Positions 19,687 to 29,774 are shown, counted from the first letter of the stretch. The stretch is DNA of 64,000 nt from Halobacillus hunanensis (GCF_900166655.1 NZ_FVZB01000007.1:1302001-1366000); one strand, 5' to 3'. Translations and numbers: made by a program. The notes: a model not told the origin generated them from the sequence alone.

Positions 19687-20007
19687 TTATGATTTCGTAC
19701 GAAAATGCGCATTTAATTGACCACGGATCATCTTCCTGCGCATTTGGGGCTCTCCCTCTCTCTTAGTTCTTTCCTTTTTCATACCTTGGCTTATTTCATA
19801 TGACTGAACTCCTTCTTCTCGTTTTTCAGCTATCTTTACCAATGTTTCCACATCTGAAAATGAATATTTACGAGTCCCATTTTCGGTTCGCTCTGGGAAA
19901 ATAAGCTTTCGCTCTTCATTGTATCTTATTTGCCGTTCAGAGAGGCCAGTTAATTCCTTAACCACCCCTATAGAAATTACCTTTTTACTCTTATAGTCAT
20001 CGGTCAA
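19687..20007 (-). CDS. tnrA: Nitrogen regulator TnrA (MerR family)
   Basis: TnrA activates nitrogen-scavenging genes when glutamine is limiting and is held inactive by feedback-inhibited glutamine synthetase. VISIGVVKELTGLSERQIRY is the MerR-type winged helix; QLNAHFRTKS at the C-terminus is the TnrA tail that binds glutamine synthetase, and separates it from GlnR. I start at TTG 20007 (MTDDYKSKKVISIG), matching B. subtilis spacing; a GTG at 20019 is less likely. Oddity: the usual RYYEE reads RYNEE here. It lies next to amtB, a classical TnrA target. Confidence 0.88.
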   Translation of the reverse strand: MTDDYKSKKVISIGVVKELTGLSERQIRYNEERKLIFPERTENGTRKYSFSDVETLVKIAEKREEGVQSYEISQGMKKERTKREGEPQMRRKMIRGQLNAHFRTKS

Positions 20008-20135
20008 AGCGCCCCCCACCTCTCCCTTATGCTCCGTCAGTCTTAAACAAAAGTTTAATACTTCAATTTTGATTAATTTTTAATAAAACTTTAAAACTAT
20101 CATATTCATTTCTTCCTTATAATCGAGGCGATGGT

Positions 20136-21398
20136 CTATGCCCCTGTCTTCGTAGTTGGAGTTGACAAATATTCTGGATATCCGTAACCACCATGTTCAC
20201 TCAAGTCAAGTCCCATGATTTCTTCTTCTTCCGTGACACGTATCCCCCCCATAACTTTTTCCATTAGCTTCAAAATAATAAAAGCTACAACAAATGCATA
20301 AAGACCACAAGTAACAACACCTAACAGTTGAACACCAAGCTGTTCAAAGCCACCACCATAAAATAAACCTGCCTGCCCCACAGTCGCTAATTCAGGCGTT
20401 GCAAATAATCCATTAGAAAGGGTCCCCCATACGCCAACTGTACCATGAACTGATAATGCGAAAATCGGGTCATCTATTTTCTTTTTATCAAAGAACCTCA
20501 TACTGAAGAAAACAATAATTCCTCCAATCAGACCAATAAAGACCGCTGCCCATGGTTCAACAAATGCACAAGAAGCTGTAATGGCAACAAGTCCCGCTAA
20601 AGCTCCGTTCAAGGTTGTCGGTACATCCGCTTTACCTGTAGTTGCCCAGACGACAAGCATGGCTCCTACCGCCCCTGCACCTGCAGCTAATTGAGTGTTT
20701 AGTGCTACATAACCAAAGAAGGCATCAGCTACCCCAAATGTACTTCCCGCGTTAAATCCAAACCAGCCTACCCAGAGGATGAGTACACCTAATGCAGTAA
20801 ATACTTGATTATGTCCAGCAATATCATTGGATGTTCCATCTTTATTATATTTACCGATACGCGGCTTTAAAATAATCGTAGCAGCTAAGGCAGCCATCGC
20901 TCCTGTTAAATGAACCACAGTTGAACCGGCAAAGTCTTGCTTTCCATGTTCTGCTAACCAGCCCCCTCCCCAAATCCAGTGAGCTATAACAGGATACACC
21001 ATAACTGAAAATAATACCGCAAAAATTACATATGCTGATAATTTTGCCCGCTCAGCAAACCCGCCGAAGGCAATCGTCATAGCAATCGCAGCAAATGCCA
21101 GTTGAAAAAAGAAGTCTACAGACCCTGCCAATGCTTCTCCCATAGCGAATGCATCACTATAAAAGAAATTTGAAAAACCGATAAAAGTATTCCCTTCTCC
21201 ATAAATTAATCCATATCCTGCAATCCAAAAAACAAGTGATACAATGCCGATTGTAAACACTGTCTTACCAGCAATGTGTCCAGCATTCTTCATTCTAGTT
21301 GAACCAGCCTCCAGCAAAATAAAACCAGCTTGCATGAATAAAACGAGTACGGTGCAGACAACAATCCAAACATTATTCATTAGAAAAATAGCATCCAT
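20136..21398 (-). CDS. amtB: Ammonium transporter AmtB/NrgA
   Basis: A 420-aa channel with about 11 membrane spans that conducts ammonia/ammonium. GAMAALAATIILKPRIG, VLILWVGWFGFNAGST and ALSVHGTVGVWGTL carry the conserved pore histidines and glycine-rich helices. The cytoplasmic tail (EEEEIMGLDLSEHGGYGYPE) is the usual family ending. No PII gene (nrgB/glnK) follows: the next gene downstream is tnrA. A TnrA box lies about 90-100 bases upstream, so nitrogen-limited activation is likely. Confidence 0.95.
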   Translation of the reverse strand: MDAIFLMNNVWIVVCTVLVLFMQAGFILLEAGSTRMKNAGHIAGKTVFTIGIVSLVFWIAGYGLIYGEGNTFIGFSNFFYSDAFAMGEALAGSVDFFFQLAFAAIAMTIAFGGFAERAKLSAYVIFAVLFSVMVYPVIAHWIWGGGWLAEHGKQDFAGSTVVHLTGAMAALAATIILKPRIGKYNKDGTSNDIAGHNQVFTALGVLILWVGWFGFNAGSTFGVADAFFGYVALNTQLAAGAGAVGAMLVVWATTGKADVPTTLNGALAGLVAITASCAFVEPWAAVFIGLIGGIIVFFSMRFFDKKKIDDPIFALSVHGTVGVWGTLSNGLFATPELATVGQAGLFYGGGFEQLGVQLLGVVTCGLYAFVVAFIILKLMEKVMGGIRVTEEEEIMGLDLSEHGGYGYPEYLSTPTTKTGA

Positions 21399-21416
21399 TA
21401 ATACTTATCCCCTTTG

Positions 21417-21433
21417 TGTAAAGTTTACTAACA
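21417..21433 (-). promoter_or_regulatory. Second TnrA/GlnR-like site near the amtB start
   Basis: The minus strand reads TGTTAGTAAACTTTACA. It keeps the TGTNA...TNACA frame but lacks the A/T core preference of the consensus. It lies between the likely promoter and the ATG, where binding would block rather than activate. Confidence 0.35.
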
Positions 21434-21484
21434 TAATCTGTTAAGTATTAATGTACCAGTATCGAAATATTCTAACAATAAAGC

Positions 21485-21501
21485 TGTAAGATAATCTAAC
21501 A
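21485..21501 (-). promoter_or_regulatory. TnrA box upstream of amtB
   Basis: The minus strand reads TGTTAGATTATCTTACA, a full match to TGTNANAWWWTMTNACA, the TnrA/GlnR operator. It lies about 30-45 bases upstream of plausible -10 sequences (GATACT, TACATT), the activating position known for nrgAB. Confidence 0.75.
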
Positions 21502-21517
21502 AGGTTTTGTAAACTAA

Positions 21518-21560
21518 AGACCCTATACCACCATAATTTTTAGACGACGGTATAAGGTCT
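21518..21560 (-). terminator. Terminator after the luciferase-like gene
   Basis: AGACCTTATACC pairs with GGTATAGGGTCT (one mismatch) followed by TTTAGTTT on the minus strand, just past the stop at 21566. Confidence 0.7.
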
Positions 21561-21565
21561 TGGAT

Positions 21566-22567
21566 CTAATGAGAAAGCAGTTCTTCTGCTATAAGCTTGT
21601 AGGATTGTATGCGTTCTTCATAATGGTGCGTAATCGTAACGATGATTATTTCATCTGCGTAATATAATCTTTGTATGTCTATTAGTTTTTGTTTTACTGC
21701 CTTAGGATTACCAATTATCATTTTCTTTCTCATCTTCTCAACCTTTTGTTGATCTTCTACACTGAAAGTATATCGTTTGGCTTCCTCCACAGAAGGAACG
21801 CCTTTTTCTCCTTCTCCTGTACTTCGCTGGATACTCCACAATATACTACTTAAAGCTATTTCCTCTGCTCGTTCGGTTGTTTCCGCACACACAACAGTTA
21901 CCGCGAGAATAAACTGAGGCTGCTGCACTAAACCAGTTCGACTGAAATTTCGTTTATAAGTGTGCACAATCTCAGGGTCATTGTTATTACTCATGAAGTG
22001 TCCAAATGCATAGGCTGTTCCTTTTTGTGCTGCGAGTAAAGCACTTTTTTCACTCGTCCCCAACATCCAAACCTCTGGTAAAACTTCGGGTTGGGGTGAT
22101 GCAGATACTTTAGAAAACAAATGATCTGAGGGGAAATCACTTTGCAGGAAATGAAGCAGATCATCAAAGGATTCAGGCATCCTTCTGACTTGATCCAAAA
22201 AGTTATCGGACAGAGCCATTGTTGCTTCGGCCGAGCCACCCGGAGCTCTCCCAATTCCAATATCAATACGCTCTGGGAACATAGTGGCTAGTAAATTATA
22301 AGTTTCAGCGATTCTGTATGGTTTGTAATGAGGGAGCAAGACTGCTCCGGCCCCAATTCGAATGGATTCTGTATGGGCTCCAATGTAACCTAACATGACT
22401 TCAGGAGCCGGACAAGATAATCCCGCAATATCATGGTGCTCCGCAATCCAATAGCGACTATACCCTAAGTTCTCACCTGTTTTTGCAAGTTTCATGGATT
22501 CTATAAGCGCCTGATGAGCTGTTGTCCCCGATGATACAGGTGATTGATCCAGTATACTCAGTTTCAC
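21566..22567 (-). CDS. Luciferase-like flavin monooxygenase (LLM class)
   Basis: A 333-aa TIM-barrel flavoprotein of the bacterial-luciferase superfamily. ILDQSPVSSGTT, YWIAEHHDIAGLSCPAPEV, RIGAGAVLLPHYKPYRIAE and RIDIGIGRAPGG are signatures of the MsnO8-type/YceB subgroup. Such enzymes use reduced flavin and oxygen or F420-like cofactors; the substrate here is unknown. Start is GTG, 9 bases after GGAGG. The preceding gene on the same strand is a glyoxalase-fold protein, 51 bases away, so the two probably form an operon. Confidence 0.85.
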   Translation of the reverse strand: MKLSILDQSPVSSGTTAHQALIESMKLAKTGENLGYSRYWIAEHHDIAGLSCPAPEVMLGYIGAHTESIRIGAGAVLLPHYKPYRIAETYNLLATMFPERIDIGIGRAPGGSAEATMALSDNFLDQVRRMPESFDDLLHFLQSDFPSDHLFSKVSASPQPEVLPEVWMLGTSEKSALLAAQKGTAYAFGHFMSNNNDPEIVHTYKRNFSRTGLVQQPQFILAVTVVCAETTERAEEIALSSILWSIQRSTGEGEKGVPSVEEAKRYTFSVEDQQKVEKMRKKMIIGNPKAVKQKLIDIQRLYYADEIIIVTITHHYEERIQSYKLIAEELLSH

Positions 22568-22618
22568 ATTTATCTTCCTCCATTCTCTGATCAGGGCTGC
22601 CGGGGCATCACTTCTTAT

Positions 22619-22990
22619 TTAAATGTTAAATTCGATTACATTACCATCTGGGTCGCTCACGAATACTTGATGCCATTCCGTTTGATTATTAGGTTTATCC
22701 AATATCTCAACCTGGTGACTGTGCATTCTTTTAATAAAACCCTCCATATCCTGCACACGGATGGCAAAGTGGCCGTCTCTTGAGTCAATAGAGGTCACGC
22801 CTCTTAAAGTTTTCCCCTCTTTATGTACAATAAGGTGAATTTGTGTTTCCCCGACTTGATACCATGCCCCGGGAAAACCAAAATCAGGACGTTCATTACT
22901 TTCCTGAAATCCAAGCACCTCTCCATAAAACCTCTTTGCCCTCTCTATGTCTGTTACGAGCAACGATACGTGATGAATACCTTTGTACAT
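22619..22990 (-). CDS. VOC/glyoxalase-fold protein
   Basis: A 123-aa vicinal-oxygen-chelate domain protein. The metal-ligand pattern is visible: IHHVSLLVTDIERAKRFY at the start, WYQVGETQIHLIVH in the first module, GHFAIRVQDMEGF opening the second, and VFVSDPDGNVIEF at the end. Family members include lactoylglutathione lyases, dioxygenases and antibiotic-binding proteins; the sequence does not decide. It probably shares a transcript with the luciferase-like gene downstream. Confidence 0.85.
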   Translation of the reverse strand: MYKGIHHVSLLVTDIERAKRFYGEVLGFQESNERPDFGFPGAWYQVGETQIHLIVHKEGKTLRGVTSIDSRDGHFAIRVQDMEGFIKRMHSHQVEILDKPNNQTEWHQVFVSDPDGNVIEFNI

Positions 22991-23107
22991 ATTACCAATT
23001 CCCTTCGTTTCATAATTTTAGCTAATAATCCCATTCTAACACCTTTCTGATTAATTCATGGTTTCTAGCTGTCTTTAGTGTTAATGAAAGGAAACAAATC
23101 TAGAAAA

Positions 23108-23144
23108 AACGCTGCCCTCTTTAATACAAGAGGGTGTCAGCGTT
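23108..23144 (-). terminator. Terminator of the sulfur-assimilation operon
   Basis: AACGCTGACACCCTCTT pairs with AAAGAGGGCAGCGTT (3-base bulge), followed by TTTTT on the minus strand. It lies 137 bases past cysC; nothing convincing lies between the two. Confidence 0.85.
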
Positions 23145-23281
23145 CTTCTAACAGCTTTTTAAAATTTCGCTATTCATACAAGTTAAGTAGTCAATTTGGA
23201 TATCCATCCCATAATAAAAACAATAATATCATTAAAAGAAGGGGCAGCTGCGATAATACTATTCCACTTATACAGTGGCTT

Positions 23282-23890
23282 TTATGAAAGATATCTTTTT
23301 TGTTTCAAATAGTTAACGATCACTTGCACAGATTCTTCTAGTGTTTGATGATCTGTTTCTATAGTGATCTCGGGGTTAATAGGTTCTTCATACGGTGCAT
23401 CAATTCCGGTAAAACCTTTAATTTCACCAGTACGCGCTTTCTTATATAAACCTTTAGGATCACGTTCTTCGCATTCTTCTACACGGCATTTCACATATAC
23501 TTCGATAAACTCTTTTTCACCTAACAATTCTCTAACACTATCTCGATCCTCACGATATGGAGAAATAAACGCCGTCAAGGTTACTAGTCCTGCATCAACC
23601 ATCAGATGAGCTACTTCTCCAATACGGCGAATATTCTCTTGCCGATCTTCGGGACTAAAACCTAAATTCTTATTTAAACCATGGCGAACGTTATCTCCAT
23701 CCAAGCGATAGGTGTGGATTCCCAATTCATGCAGTTCTTTTTCTAATGCTGTTGATACCGTAGATTTCCCTGATCCGGATAAGCCCGTGAACCATAAGGC
23801 AGCACTCTTATGATTGTTCAACTTTCGCCGGTCCAGCTTGGTTACTTCTGAATCATGCCATACGATGTTTGTTGATTCAGTCATCTTCAC
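23282..23890 (-). CDS. cysC: Adenylyl-sulfate (APS) kinase
   Basis: CysC phosphorylates APS to [18 protein letters not shown] is the P-loop (about 33-46), [18 protein letters not shown] and [16 protein letters not shown] bind APS, and [12 protein letters not shown] is the conserved lid. The 202-aa length is standard. It follows sat by 15 bases and ends the S-box operon. Having APS kinase implies a PAPS-using reductase, or transfer chemistry, encoded elsewhere. Confidence 0.96.
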   Translation of the reverse strand: MKMTESTNIVWHDSEVTKLDRRKLNNHKSAALWFTGLSGSGKSTVSTALEKELHELGIHTYRLDGDNVRHGLNKNLGFSPEDRQENIRRIGEVAHLMVDAGLVTLTAFISPYREDRDSVRELLGEKEFIEVYVKCRVEECEERDPKGLYKKARTGEIKGFTGIDAPYEEPINPEITIETDHQTLEESVQVIVNYLKQKRYLS

Positions 23891-23905
23891 CCTCCTAAGT
23901 AAACA

Positions 23906-25081
23906 TTATTTTTTTCTCATCCCTTTAATAAGAACCTCTGCAACTTCGGGGCGCGAGAATTCTTTCGGTGGTTTTTCCCCATTACGAAGTTTTTCACGTA
24001 CCTTCGTACCACTAAGGTGCACATGATCTTCTTTTTGGTGCGGACACGTTTTGGCCGTTCCCATGTTTTCACATTTCGTACAATAAAACGCATGCTCAAA
24101 CTTGAATACTTGGATGCCCAATTCTCTTTCAAATTTAGCAATGAAATCTTGAGCTTCGTATGTTCCATAATAGTCCCCTACACCTGCGTGATCACGACCT
24201 ACAATAAAGTGTGTACAACCATAATTTTTGCGGACAATTGCATGTAAAATAGCTTCTTTAGGTCCCGCGTACCGCATCGCTGCAGGATAGATTACAAGAC
24301 GCGTACGATCTGCCGGGTAGTAATGGTTTAAGATGACTTGATAACTTTCCATACGGATGTCTGCTGGTATATCATCTGATTTGGTCTCACCAACCAGTGG
24401 ATTTAATAACAATCCATCCACAGCTTCGAGGGCACATTTTTGAATATATTCATGGGCACGATGAACTGGATTACGTGTCTGAAATCCGACAACTGTATTC
24501 CAGCCTAGATCGGAAAATATCTTCCGTGTTTGCGAGGGATCAAAATAAAAATCCTCAAATTCACCATGACTGGGACGATTTATTAGGTAAATCGGGCCTG
24601 CAAGATGAACTTCACCTTTATTAAATACATTTTTCACGCCAGGATGAGCTTCATCCGTCGTCCCATAAACATGACGTGCCTCTTTTTCTTTATCATAGGT
24701 GTACTTTTCTTCCAATTCCAGTACACCATAAACAACATCATCGTCCCCCACTAGGGCAATTTCAGAACCAATTTCATATTCATCCGCTTGCTCCTGAGTG
24801 ACGTGTAAGGTAATCGGAATACTCCAAACTGTTCCGTCTTTAAGTCGCATCTCCTCAACAACTCGATTGTAGTCCGCTTTCCCCATAAAACCGCTTAACG
24901 GACTGAATCCTCCGATAGCAATAAGTTCTAAATCTGAAAGGCTCCAAGCATTTAAGGTTAAAGATTTCAATGAATCTGCTTTGTTTAAGTAACCTTCACG
25001 TTGTGAACCAGTCAATTCCCGTATAACCAGTTCACCTCCGTGAGGCGAAATGGTAGTGTGTTCTGTTTGAGTTGTTGTCAT
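23906..25081 (-). CDS. sat: Sulfate adenylyltransferase (ATP sulfurylase)
   Basis: Sat activates sulfate to APS with ATP. This is the single-chain (non-CysDN) type, 391 aa. [16 protein letters not shown] is the nucleotide-binding loop (about 204-219) and [14 protein letters not shown] the second conserved segment. Four cysteines near the C-terminus ([13 protein letters not shown]) resemble the zinc site known in thermophile enzymes. [16 protein letters not shown] closes the catalytic part. Start ATG 25081 follows GGGAGG. Located between cysI and cysC. Confidence 0.96.
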   Translation of the reverse strand: MTTTQTEHTTISPHGGELVIRELTGSQREGYLNKADSLKSLTLNAWSLSDLELIAIGGFSPLSGFMGKADYNRVVEEMRLKDGTVWSIPITLHVTQEQADEYEIGSEIALVGDDDVVYGVLELEEKYTYDKEKEARHVYGTTDEAHPGVKNVFNKGEVHLAGPIYLINRPSHGEFEDFYFDPSQTRKIFSDLGWNTVVGFQTRNPVHRAHEYIQKCALEAVDGLLLNPLVGETKSDDIPADIRMESYQVILNHYYPADRTRLVIYPAAMRYAGPKEAILHAIVRKNYGCTHFIVGRDHAGVGDYYGTYEAQDFIAKFERELGIQVFKFEHAFYCTKCENMGTAKTCPHQKEDHVHLSGTKVREKLRNGEKPPKEFSRPEVAEVLIKGMRKK

Positions 25082-25136
25082 AATCGAACCTCCCTGTAAT
25101 TAATCGAATTGCTTAAATTTGCAGCTTGATATCAAA

Positions 25137-26855
25137 TTATGAATGAAAGTTAAGGCCGGAAGTGACTTCTTCCACATAACCAGCTCGAACAACATAGTCT
25201 CCAAAGTGTTCATTTTCTTGGCGTCTTTTTCCATATTGCAAAAGGATAGGCTTCAACGTTTCTAAAATCTCTTCTTCTCCAATATTTTCTCGATATAGCT
25301 TGTTTAGTCGATCTCCGGTGAATCCAGCACCCAAATACATATTGTATTTTCCAGGAGCTTTGCCGATAAAAGCAATTTCGCCTAGGCCCGGGCGTGAACA
25401 ACCATTAGGGCACCCTGACATCCGAATGATAATATCCTCATCTCTGATTCCTGCCTCATCAAGGATGTTCTCAATCTTGTCTAAAAGTTCCGGAAGATAA
25501 CGCTCTGATTCAGCCATTGCCAGCCCACAAGTTGGAAAGGCGACACAAGCCATAGAATTTCTTCGTAAGGCTGAATTTTGTTTGCCATCTGTTAGTCCAT
25601 ACTTGGTGACTAATTCCACGATCGCAGGCTTCATTTCTTCCGTGACATTGGCAATGATTAGATTTTGATTCGGTGTGAGCCTGAAATCTCCAGTATGAAT
25701 TTTAGCAATCTCCCTTATTCCAGTCATTAATGGATAATCTTCAGAATCTTTAATGCGTCCATTCTGGATAAATAGATTCAAATGCCATTTTCCACTGCCT
25801 TTGATCCAGCCATAGCGGTCGCCATTATTCTCAAAGTGGTATGGTTTTGCTTCACCAAGATCCCAGCCCAGTCTAGCTTGCAGTTCTTGCAAAAACCACT
25901 CGACCCCATATCTATCAATTGTATACTTGAAGCGTGCGTTTTTTCGGTCTGAGCGGTTGCCATAATCACGTTGAATCGTGATGACCTTCTCTGCTACCTC
26001 AACAATTTGATCAACTGAACAGAAGCCAATTACTCGAGACAATTGAGGATAGGTATTGGTATCCCCATGAGTCATCCCCATGCCTCCTCCTACAGCAACA
26101 TTGAACCCTATTAACTTACCCTCCTCCATGATCGCAATGAAACCGAGATCATGAGAGAAAATATCCACATCATTGGAAGGAGGCACAGCAATACCGATTT
26201 TGAATTTTCTCGGCAAATATAAAGGTCCATACATTGGCTCTCTATCACCTTCTGAGTCGCGGCTGTCCAGCACTTTCTCTTCATCAAGCCAAATTTCATG
26301 GTAGGCTTTGGTTTTTGGTAAAAGTTCTTCACTCAATTTTTGTGCCCACCCATAGACTTCAGCGTGGAAGTCTGATTGATCTGGATTAACATTGCACATT
26401 ACATTTCTGTTCACATCCCCACAAGCAGCAATAGTATCTAACAGAGCTGCATTGATTTTCTGCATACTTTTTTTCATGTTCCATTTTAATACGCCGTGCA
26501 GTTGGAACGTCTGGCGGGTAGTCAGTTTTAATGTACCGTTCCCGTAATTATTGGCTAGATTATCCATTGTCAGCCACTGATCAGGTGTCGCTACCCCTCC
26601 TGGTAAACGAACACGAACCATATATTGATACGCTGGTTCTAGCTTTTGCTGCTTTCGCTCATTTCGCAGGTCTCTGTCATCTTGCTGATAGCTTCCGTGG
26701 AACTTTAATAACTTAGTGTCTTCATCTGGAATTCCTGCCGTAATACGATCTGCAAAGTTTTCTGCAATGGAACCACGCAGATAATTACTCTCATCCTTGA
26801 TCTTCTCCATGTCACTCGGTGGTCCGTGCAGGTGGGTATGTGCTTTGTTTGTCAT
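25137..26855 (-). CDS. cysI: Sulfite reductase hemoprotein beta subunit
   Basis: CysI reduces sulfite to sulfide on a sirohaem-[4Fe-4S] centre. The cluster cysteines are visible as CVAFPTC (C-x5-C) and GCPNGC (C-x3-C) in the C-terminal third. [11 protein letters not shown] and NVMCNVNP are substrate/sirohaem-binding segments. At 572 aa it is full length. Sirohaem for it would come from SumT, SirB and SirC encoded nearby. It follows cysJ after about 85 bases. Confidence 0.97.
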   Translation of the reverse strand: MTNKAHTHLHGPPSDMEKIKDESNYLRGSIAENFADRITAGIPDEDTKLLKFHGSYQQDDRDLRNERKQQKLEPAYQYMVRVRLPGGVATPDQWLTMDNLANNYGNGTLKLTTRQTFQLHGVLKWNMKKSMQKINAALLDTIAACGDVNRNVMCNVNPDQSDFHAEVYGWAQKLSEELLPKTKAYHEIWLDEEKVLDSRDSEGDREPMYGPLYLPRKFKIGIAVPPSNDVDIFSHDLGFIAIMEEGKLIGFNVAVGGGMGMTHGDTNTYPQLSRVIGFCSVDQIVEVAEKVITIQRDYGNRSDRKNARFKYTIDRYGVEWFLQELQARLGWDLGEAKPYHFENNGDRYGWIKGSGKWHLNLFIQNGRIKDSEDYPLMTGIREIAKIHTGDFRLTPNQNLIIANVTEEMKPAIVELVTKYGLTDGKQNSALRRNSMACVAFPTCGLAMAESERYLPELLDKIENILDEAGIRDEDIIIRMSGCPNGCSRPGLGEIAFIGKAPGKYNMYLGAGFTGDRLNKLYRENIGEEEILETLKPILLQYGKRRQENEHFGDYVVRAGYVEEVTSGLNFHS

Positions 26856-26941
26856 AATTAACTCCTTCCCTATGAAACTGCAATTCTACTGGTTCACGGC
26901 TGAACAAAGCCGCTGAATGATATTCGATGCCTATGAGCTGG

Positions 26942-28792
26942 TTAGTATACGTCACGCTGGTAACGTTTCTGCTTACGCAGTTCGGTGAGATATGTTTCGG
27001 CTTCCTCTTTATTCATATTCCCTTCTTGCTGCAAAATGGTTAACAAAACAGCTTCTACGTCTTTAGCCATATATTTTTCATCCCCACATACATAAATAAC
27101 AGCTCCAGCTTGCAGCCATTGATACAAGTCGTGGCTCTTCTCCCGCATACGATGCTGTACGTACACCTTCTCAGAAGTATCACGAGAAAAGGCAACATCC
27201 ATTCTGGTTAGGACACCTTCACTGAGCCACTTTTGCCATTCAACTTGATAAAGGAAATCGGTAACAAAGTGCTGATCCCCAAAGAATAACCATGCTTCCC
27301 CTCCTGCACCCGTCTCCTCTCGTTCTTCCAGAAAAGCACGATAAGGAGCAATCCCTGTGCCAGCCCCGATCATAATGACAGGAGTATCTGGGTTTTCAGG
27401 AAGCTTAAAGTTTGAATTGTGCTGAATAAAAACCGGCAGTGCGTCTCCAGGCTGTGATCGTTCAGCACACTGACCAGAACAGACCCCCGTTCGTTTACGT
27501 CCATGTGCATCATACCTTAATGCACCGATCGTAAGGTGAACTTCATCGGGATTAGCCTTTAAGCTGCTAGCAATTGAATAAAGACGAGGTGGAATTTTGC
27601 GTAAGATCCCCGTAAATTCTTCTGCTGTAACATTCCATGGACCAAAATCCTGAACTAAGTCAATTAAATCCCGCCCGTATAAGTAGGCTTTCAGTTCTTC
27701 CTGTTGCTCTGAGATGATCAGCTTATTCAGTTCTTTATTAGCAGTAAGCTGTGCTGCTTTTTCCAGCAACGGTTTCGTTAATCCGGTAATATCGAAGATT
27801 GAAGTTAAGGCATCGCGCAATGGCCGCAATTCCCCCTGCTTATTTACAGGAACATGCTCTTCTGGATTCCATTCCATTTCTTCGATTAGTTTAGCTACTA
27901 GAGAAGGATCATTTTCCGGAAAAATCCCAAGACTGTCTCCCGGTTCAAACTCTAGATTCGCTCCTTCTAAATCTAATTCAAGGTGGCGATTCTCTTTGTT
28001 TGAGCCCCGTCCATTTAAATTCAAGTTCTCCAATATTTCTGCCTTAAAAGGATTTGTTCTGGAATACATCGGTTTATTCATGACCTTATCTGTTTGATCT
28101 TGCTGAACGTCATTTCTCCCCTCAACACTCACCTGTTTTGCATTATTTAATGTAGCTAGGACTCCGTCAAACCATTCTTCTGCTGGCTCCTCAAAGTCCA
28201 GGTCACAGTCTATACGAGGGTAGATCCTTTTTCCTCCTAATTCCTCCAGTCTTTCATCAAACTCCTTACCCGTTTGACAAAAGAACTCATAAGAGCTATC
28301 ACCCAATGAAAGGACGGAGTATCTGAGATCATCTAAAGCTGGTGCCCTTTTGCTATGTATAAAGTCATAAAAAGCCATCGCATTGTCTGGTGGATCTCCA
28401 TCACCGTGGGTGCTCGTCAAGATAAGTAAATCCTGAACCTTTTTTATGGCCTTTGGTTTAAAGTCGTCCATCACCGATAGTGTGACTTTGTAATCTTGCT
28501 GTTTCAGCTTTTCAGAGATTTCCCCAGCCAGCGCTTCACAATTTCCCGTGTGCGAGCCGAAAAGGATTGTCACTTCTCTTGTTGCATTTTGAACGCCAGC
28601 TTGAGTTGATGCTTCGGTCTGCAAAACATTTTCTATAACTGGATCGGCTGTTGCTGTAGTCGACGATACCTGAGAATTAGCTAAATACCCGCTTAGCCAA
28701 ATTTTTTGATTCTCTGTCATTGACGGTAGGACCTGATTTAACAAGTCTGCCTGTTCTTGTTTAAAAGGACTATTCATTACCTGGAACTGCAA
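26942..28792 (-). CDS. cysJ: Sulfite reductase flavoprotein alpha subunit
   Basis: CysJ passes electrons from NADPH through FAD and FMN to CysI. Order: an FMN flavodoxin domain (TILFGSHTGNCEALAGE, about 80-225), a linker, an FAD domain (PPRLYSIASS, TGVCSG) and an NADPH domain (MIGAGTGIAPYRAFLEER). I start at TTG 28792 because GAGGTGG lies just upstream and the product, MQFQVMNSPFKQEQ, matches the B. subtilis N-terminus (MQLQVMNSPF). ATG at 28777 is the alternative. Next upstream in the operon is a HemD-like gene. Confidence 0.96.
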   Translation of the reverse strand: MQFQVMNSPFKQEQADLLNQVLPSMTENQKIWLSGYLANSQVSSTTATADPVIENVLQTEASTQAGVQNATREVTILFGSHTGNCEALAGEISEKLKQQDYKVTLSVMDDFKPKAIKKVQDLLILTSTHGDGDPPDNAMAFYDFIHSKRAPALDDLRYSVLSLGDSSYEFFCQTGKEFDERLEELGGKRIYPRIDCDLDFEEPAEEWFDGVLATLNNAKQVSVEGRNDVQQDQTDKVMNKPMYSRTNPFKAEILENLNLNGRGSNKENRHLELDLEGANLEFEPGDSLGIFPENDPSLVAKLIEEMEWNPEEHVPVNKQGELRPLRDALTSIFDITGLTKPLLEKAAQLTANKELNKLIISEQQEELKAYLYGRDLIDLVQDFGPWNVTAEEFTGILRKIPPRLYSIASSLKANPDEVHLTIGALRYDAHGRKRTGVCSGQCAERSQPGDALPVFIQHNSNFKLPENPDTPVIMIGAGTGIAPYRAFLEEREETGAGGEAWLFFGDQHFVTDFLYQVEWQKWLSEGVLTRMDVAFSRDTSEKVYVQHRMREKSHDLYQWLQAGAVIYVCGDEKYMAKDVEAVLLTILQQEGNMNKEEAETYLTELRKQKRYQRDVY

Positions 28793-28880
28793 AAATACCC
28801 ACCTCACTATTTATCCGTATATTTTTTAACCTTTAATCTAGCGCTCACGTTCTAACATGAACGTCCACCCTCGAATCCAA

Positions 28881-29699
28881 TCAATAGTTGTGCGTGTTCA
28901 TTTTTTGGTAGTAACGTTCAAGAGTTTGCACCATTGGTCCCATTTTAGGTTGATCAGGCTGAAGAACGTATAATATCCCGTTCTCCTTTAACTCGTTTGC
29001 CGTAACTTTTCCAACAGCCACAGCCAACACATGGTTATTGAAAGCCTGAATGATTTCATGGTTGTCACGTTGATTCTTAACTAAATTTTTGACCTGTGTT
29101 TTACTTGTAAAGACAACAGCATGCAGTAGTTGAGTCTTAATAGCTTTTCCCAGATTGTCCAGCACCTGAGTATCTGGTTCTTCATAGGAGTAGGGCTGAG
29201 ACAGATAAACCTGACAGCCAGCTTTCTTTAATTCCTTTTTCAGCTTTGCATCATTATGACTATAAGCTTGCAGAAAAACACGTTGGAAATTGCGATCTAT
29301 TTGTTCTTCTGAAAAAGTCTTTACGAGATGTTCCATTGTTCCATCTTCAGATATTATGCTTGCTCTAACACCGTTTTTCTGGCACCAATTCAATGTCTTT
29401 TTCCCGCGAATTGCCACTCGCGTATTGTTTAATTTTTCAATAAAAGCCCTATAGAGTTCCGATTTTATGGAGGTGTCCTCCAACGTTTGAGCGCCTATTC
29501 CTGTTGTGAAAATTGCCCAATCAAAAGATTTAGAAAGAAAATCTTCAATATTATCTTGACTGGTTTGTTCATTTAAAATTTGCTTCCCTTGAATCGAATA
29601 GACTGCTGGTGTGCCACCTTTTTTCTGGATCAAGCTACTGAGTGAAGTTGCACTTCGATCAGCCGCTACTCCAATAACCTTTCCTGTTAATCCATTCAT
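28881..29699 (-). CDS. Second uroporphyrinogen-III synthase-like (HemD family) protein
   Basis: A 272-aa protein with the two-lobed HemD pattern: GKVIGVAADRSATSLSSLIQ at the start, FDWAIFTTGIGAQTL in lobe one, and HAVVFTSKTQVKNLV with VLAVAVGKVTANELKENG in lobe two. It differs greatly from the hem-operon HemD at 3042-3800. Sitting between sirB and cysJ, it could supply uroporphyrinogen III to SumT for sirohaem, or have lost activity and play another part. Catalytic residues in this family are poorly conserved, so the sequence cannot settle it. Confidence 0.75.
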   Translation of the reverse strand: MNGLTGKVIGVAADRSATSLSSLIQKKGGTPAVYSIQGKQILNEQTSQDNIEDFLSKSFDWAIFTTGIGAQTLEDTSIKSELYRAFIEKLNNTRVAIRGKKTLNWCQKNGVRASIISEDGTMEHLVKTFSEEQIDRNFQRVFLQAYSHNDAKLKKELKKAGCQVYLSQPYSYEEPDTQVLDNLGKAIKTQLLHAVVFTSKTQVKNLVKNQRDNHEIIQAFNNHVLAVAVGKVTANELKENGILYVLQPDQPKMGPMVQTLERYYQKMNTHNY

Positions 29700-29774
29700 G
29701 GGCCACCCTTCCTTTTCACGAAAGCTCCGTTTATTGCAGTGCTGGCTTATACATTCAGTTCTTTGTATCCTACT

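Noticed and set aside
23145-23281. Short hydrophobic minus-strand frame (NSIIAAAPSFNDIIVFIMGW) after cysC
   Set aside because: No start codon or ribosome site in frame; only about 30 codons.
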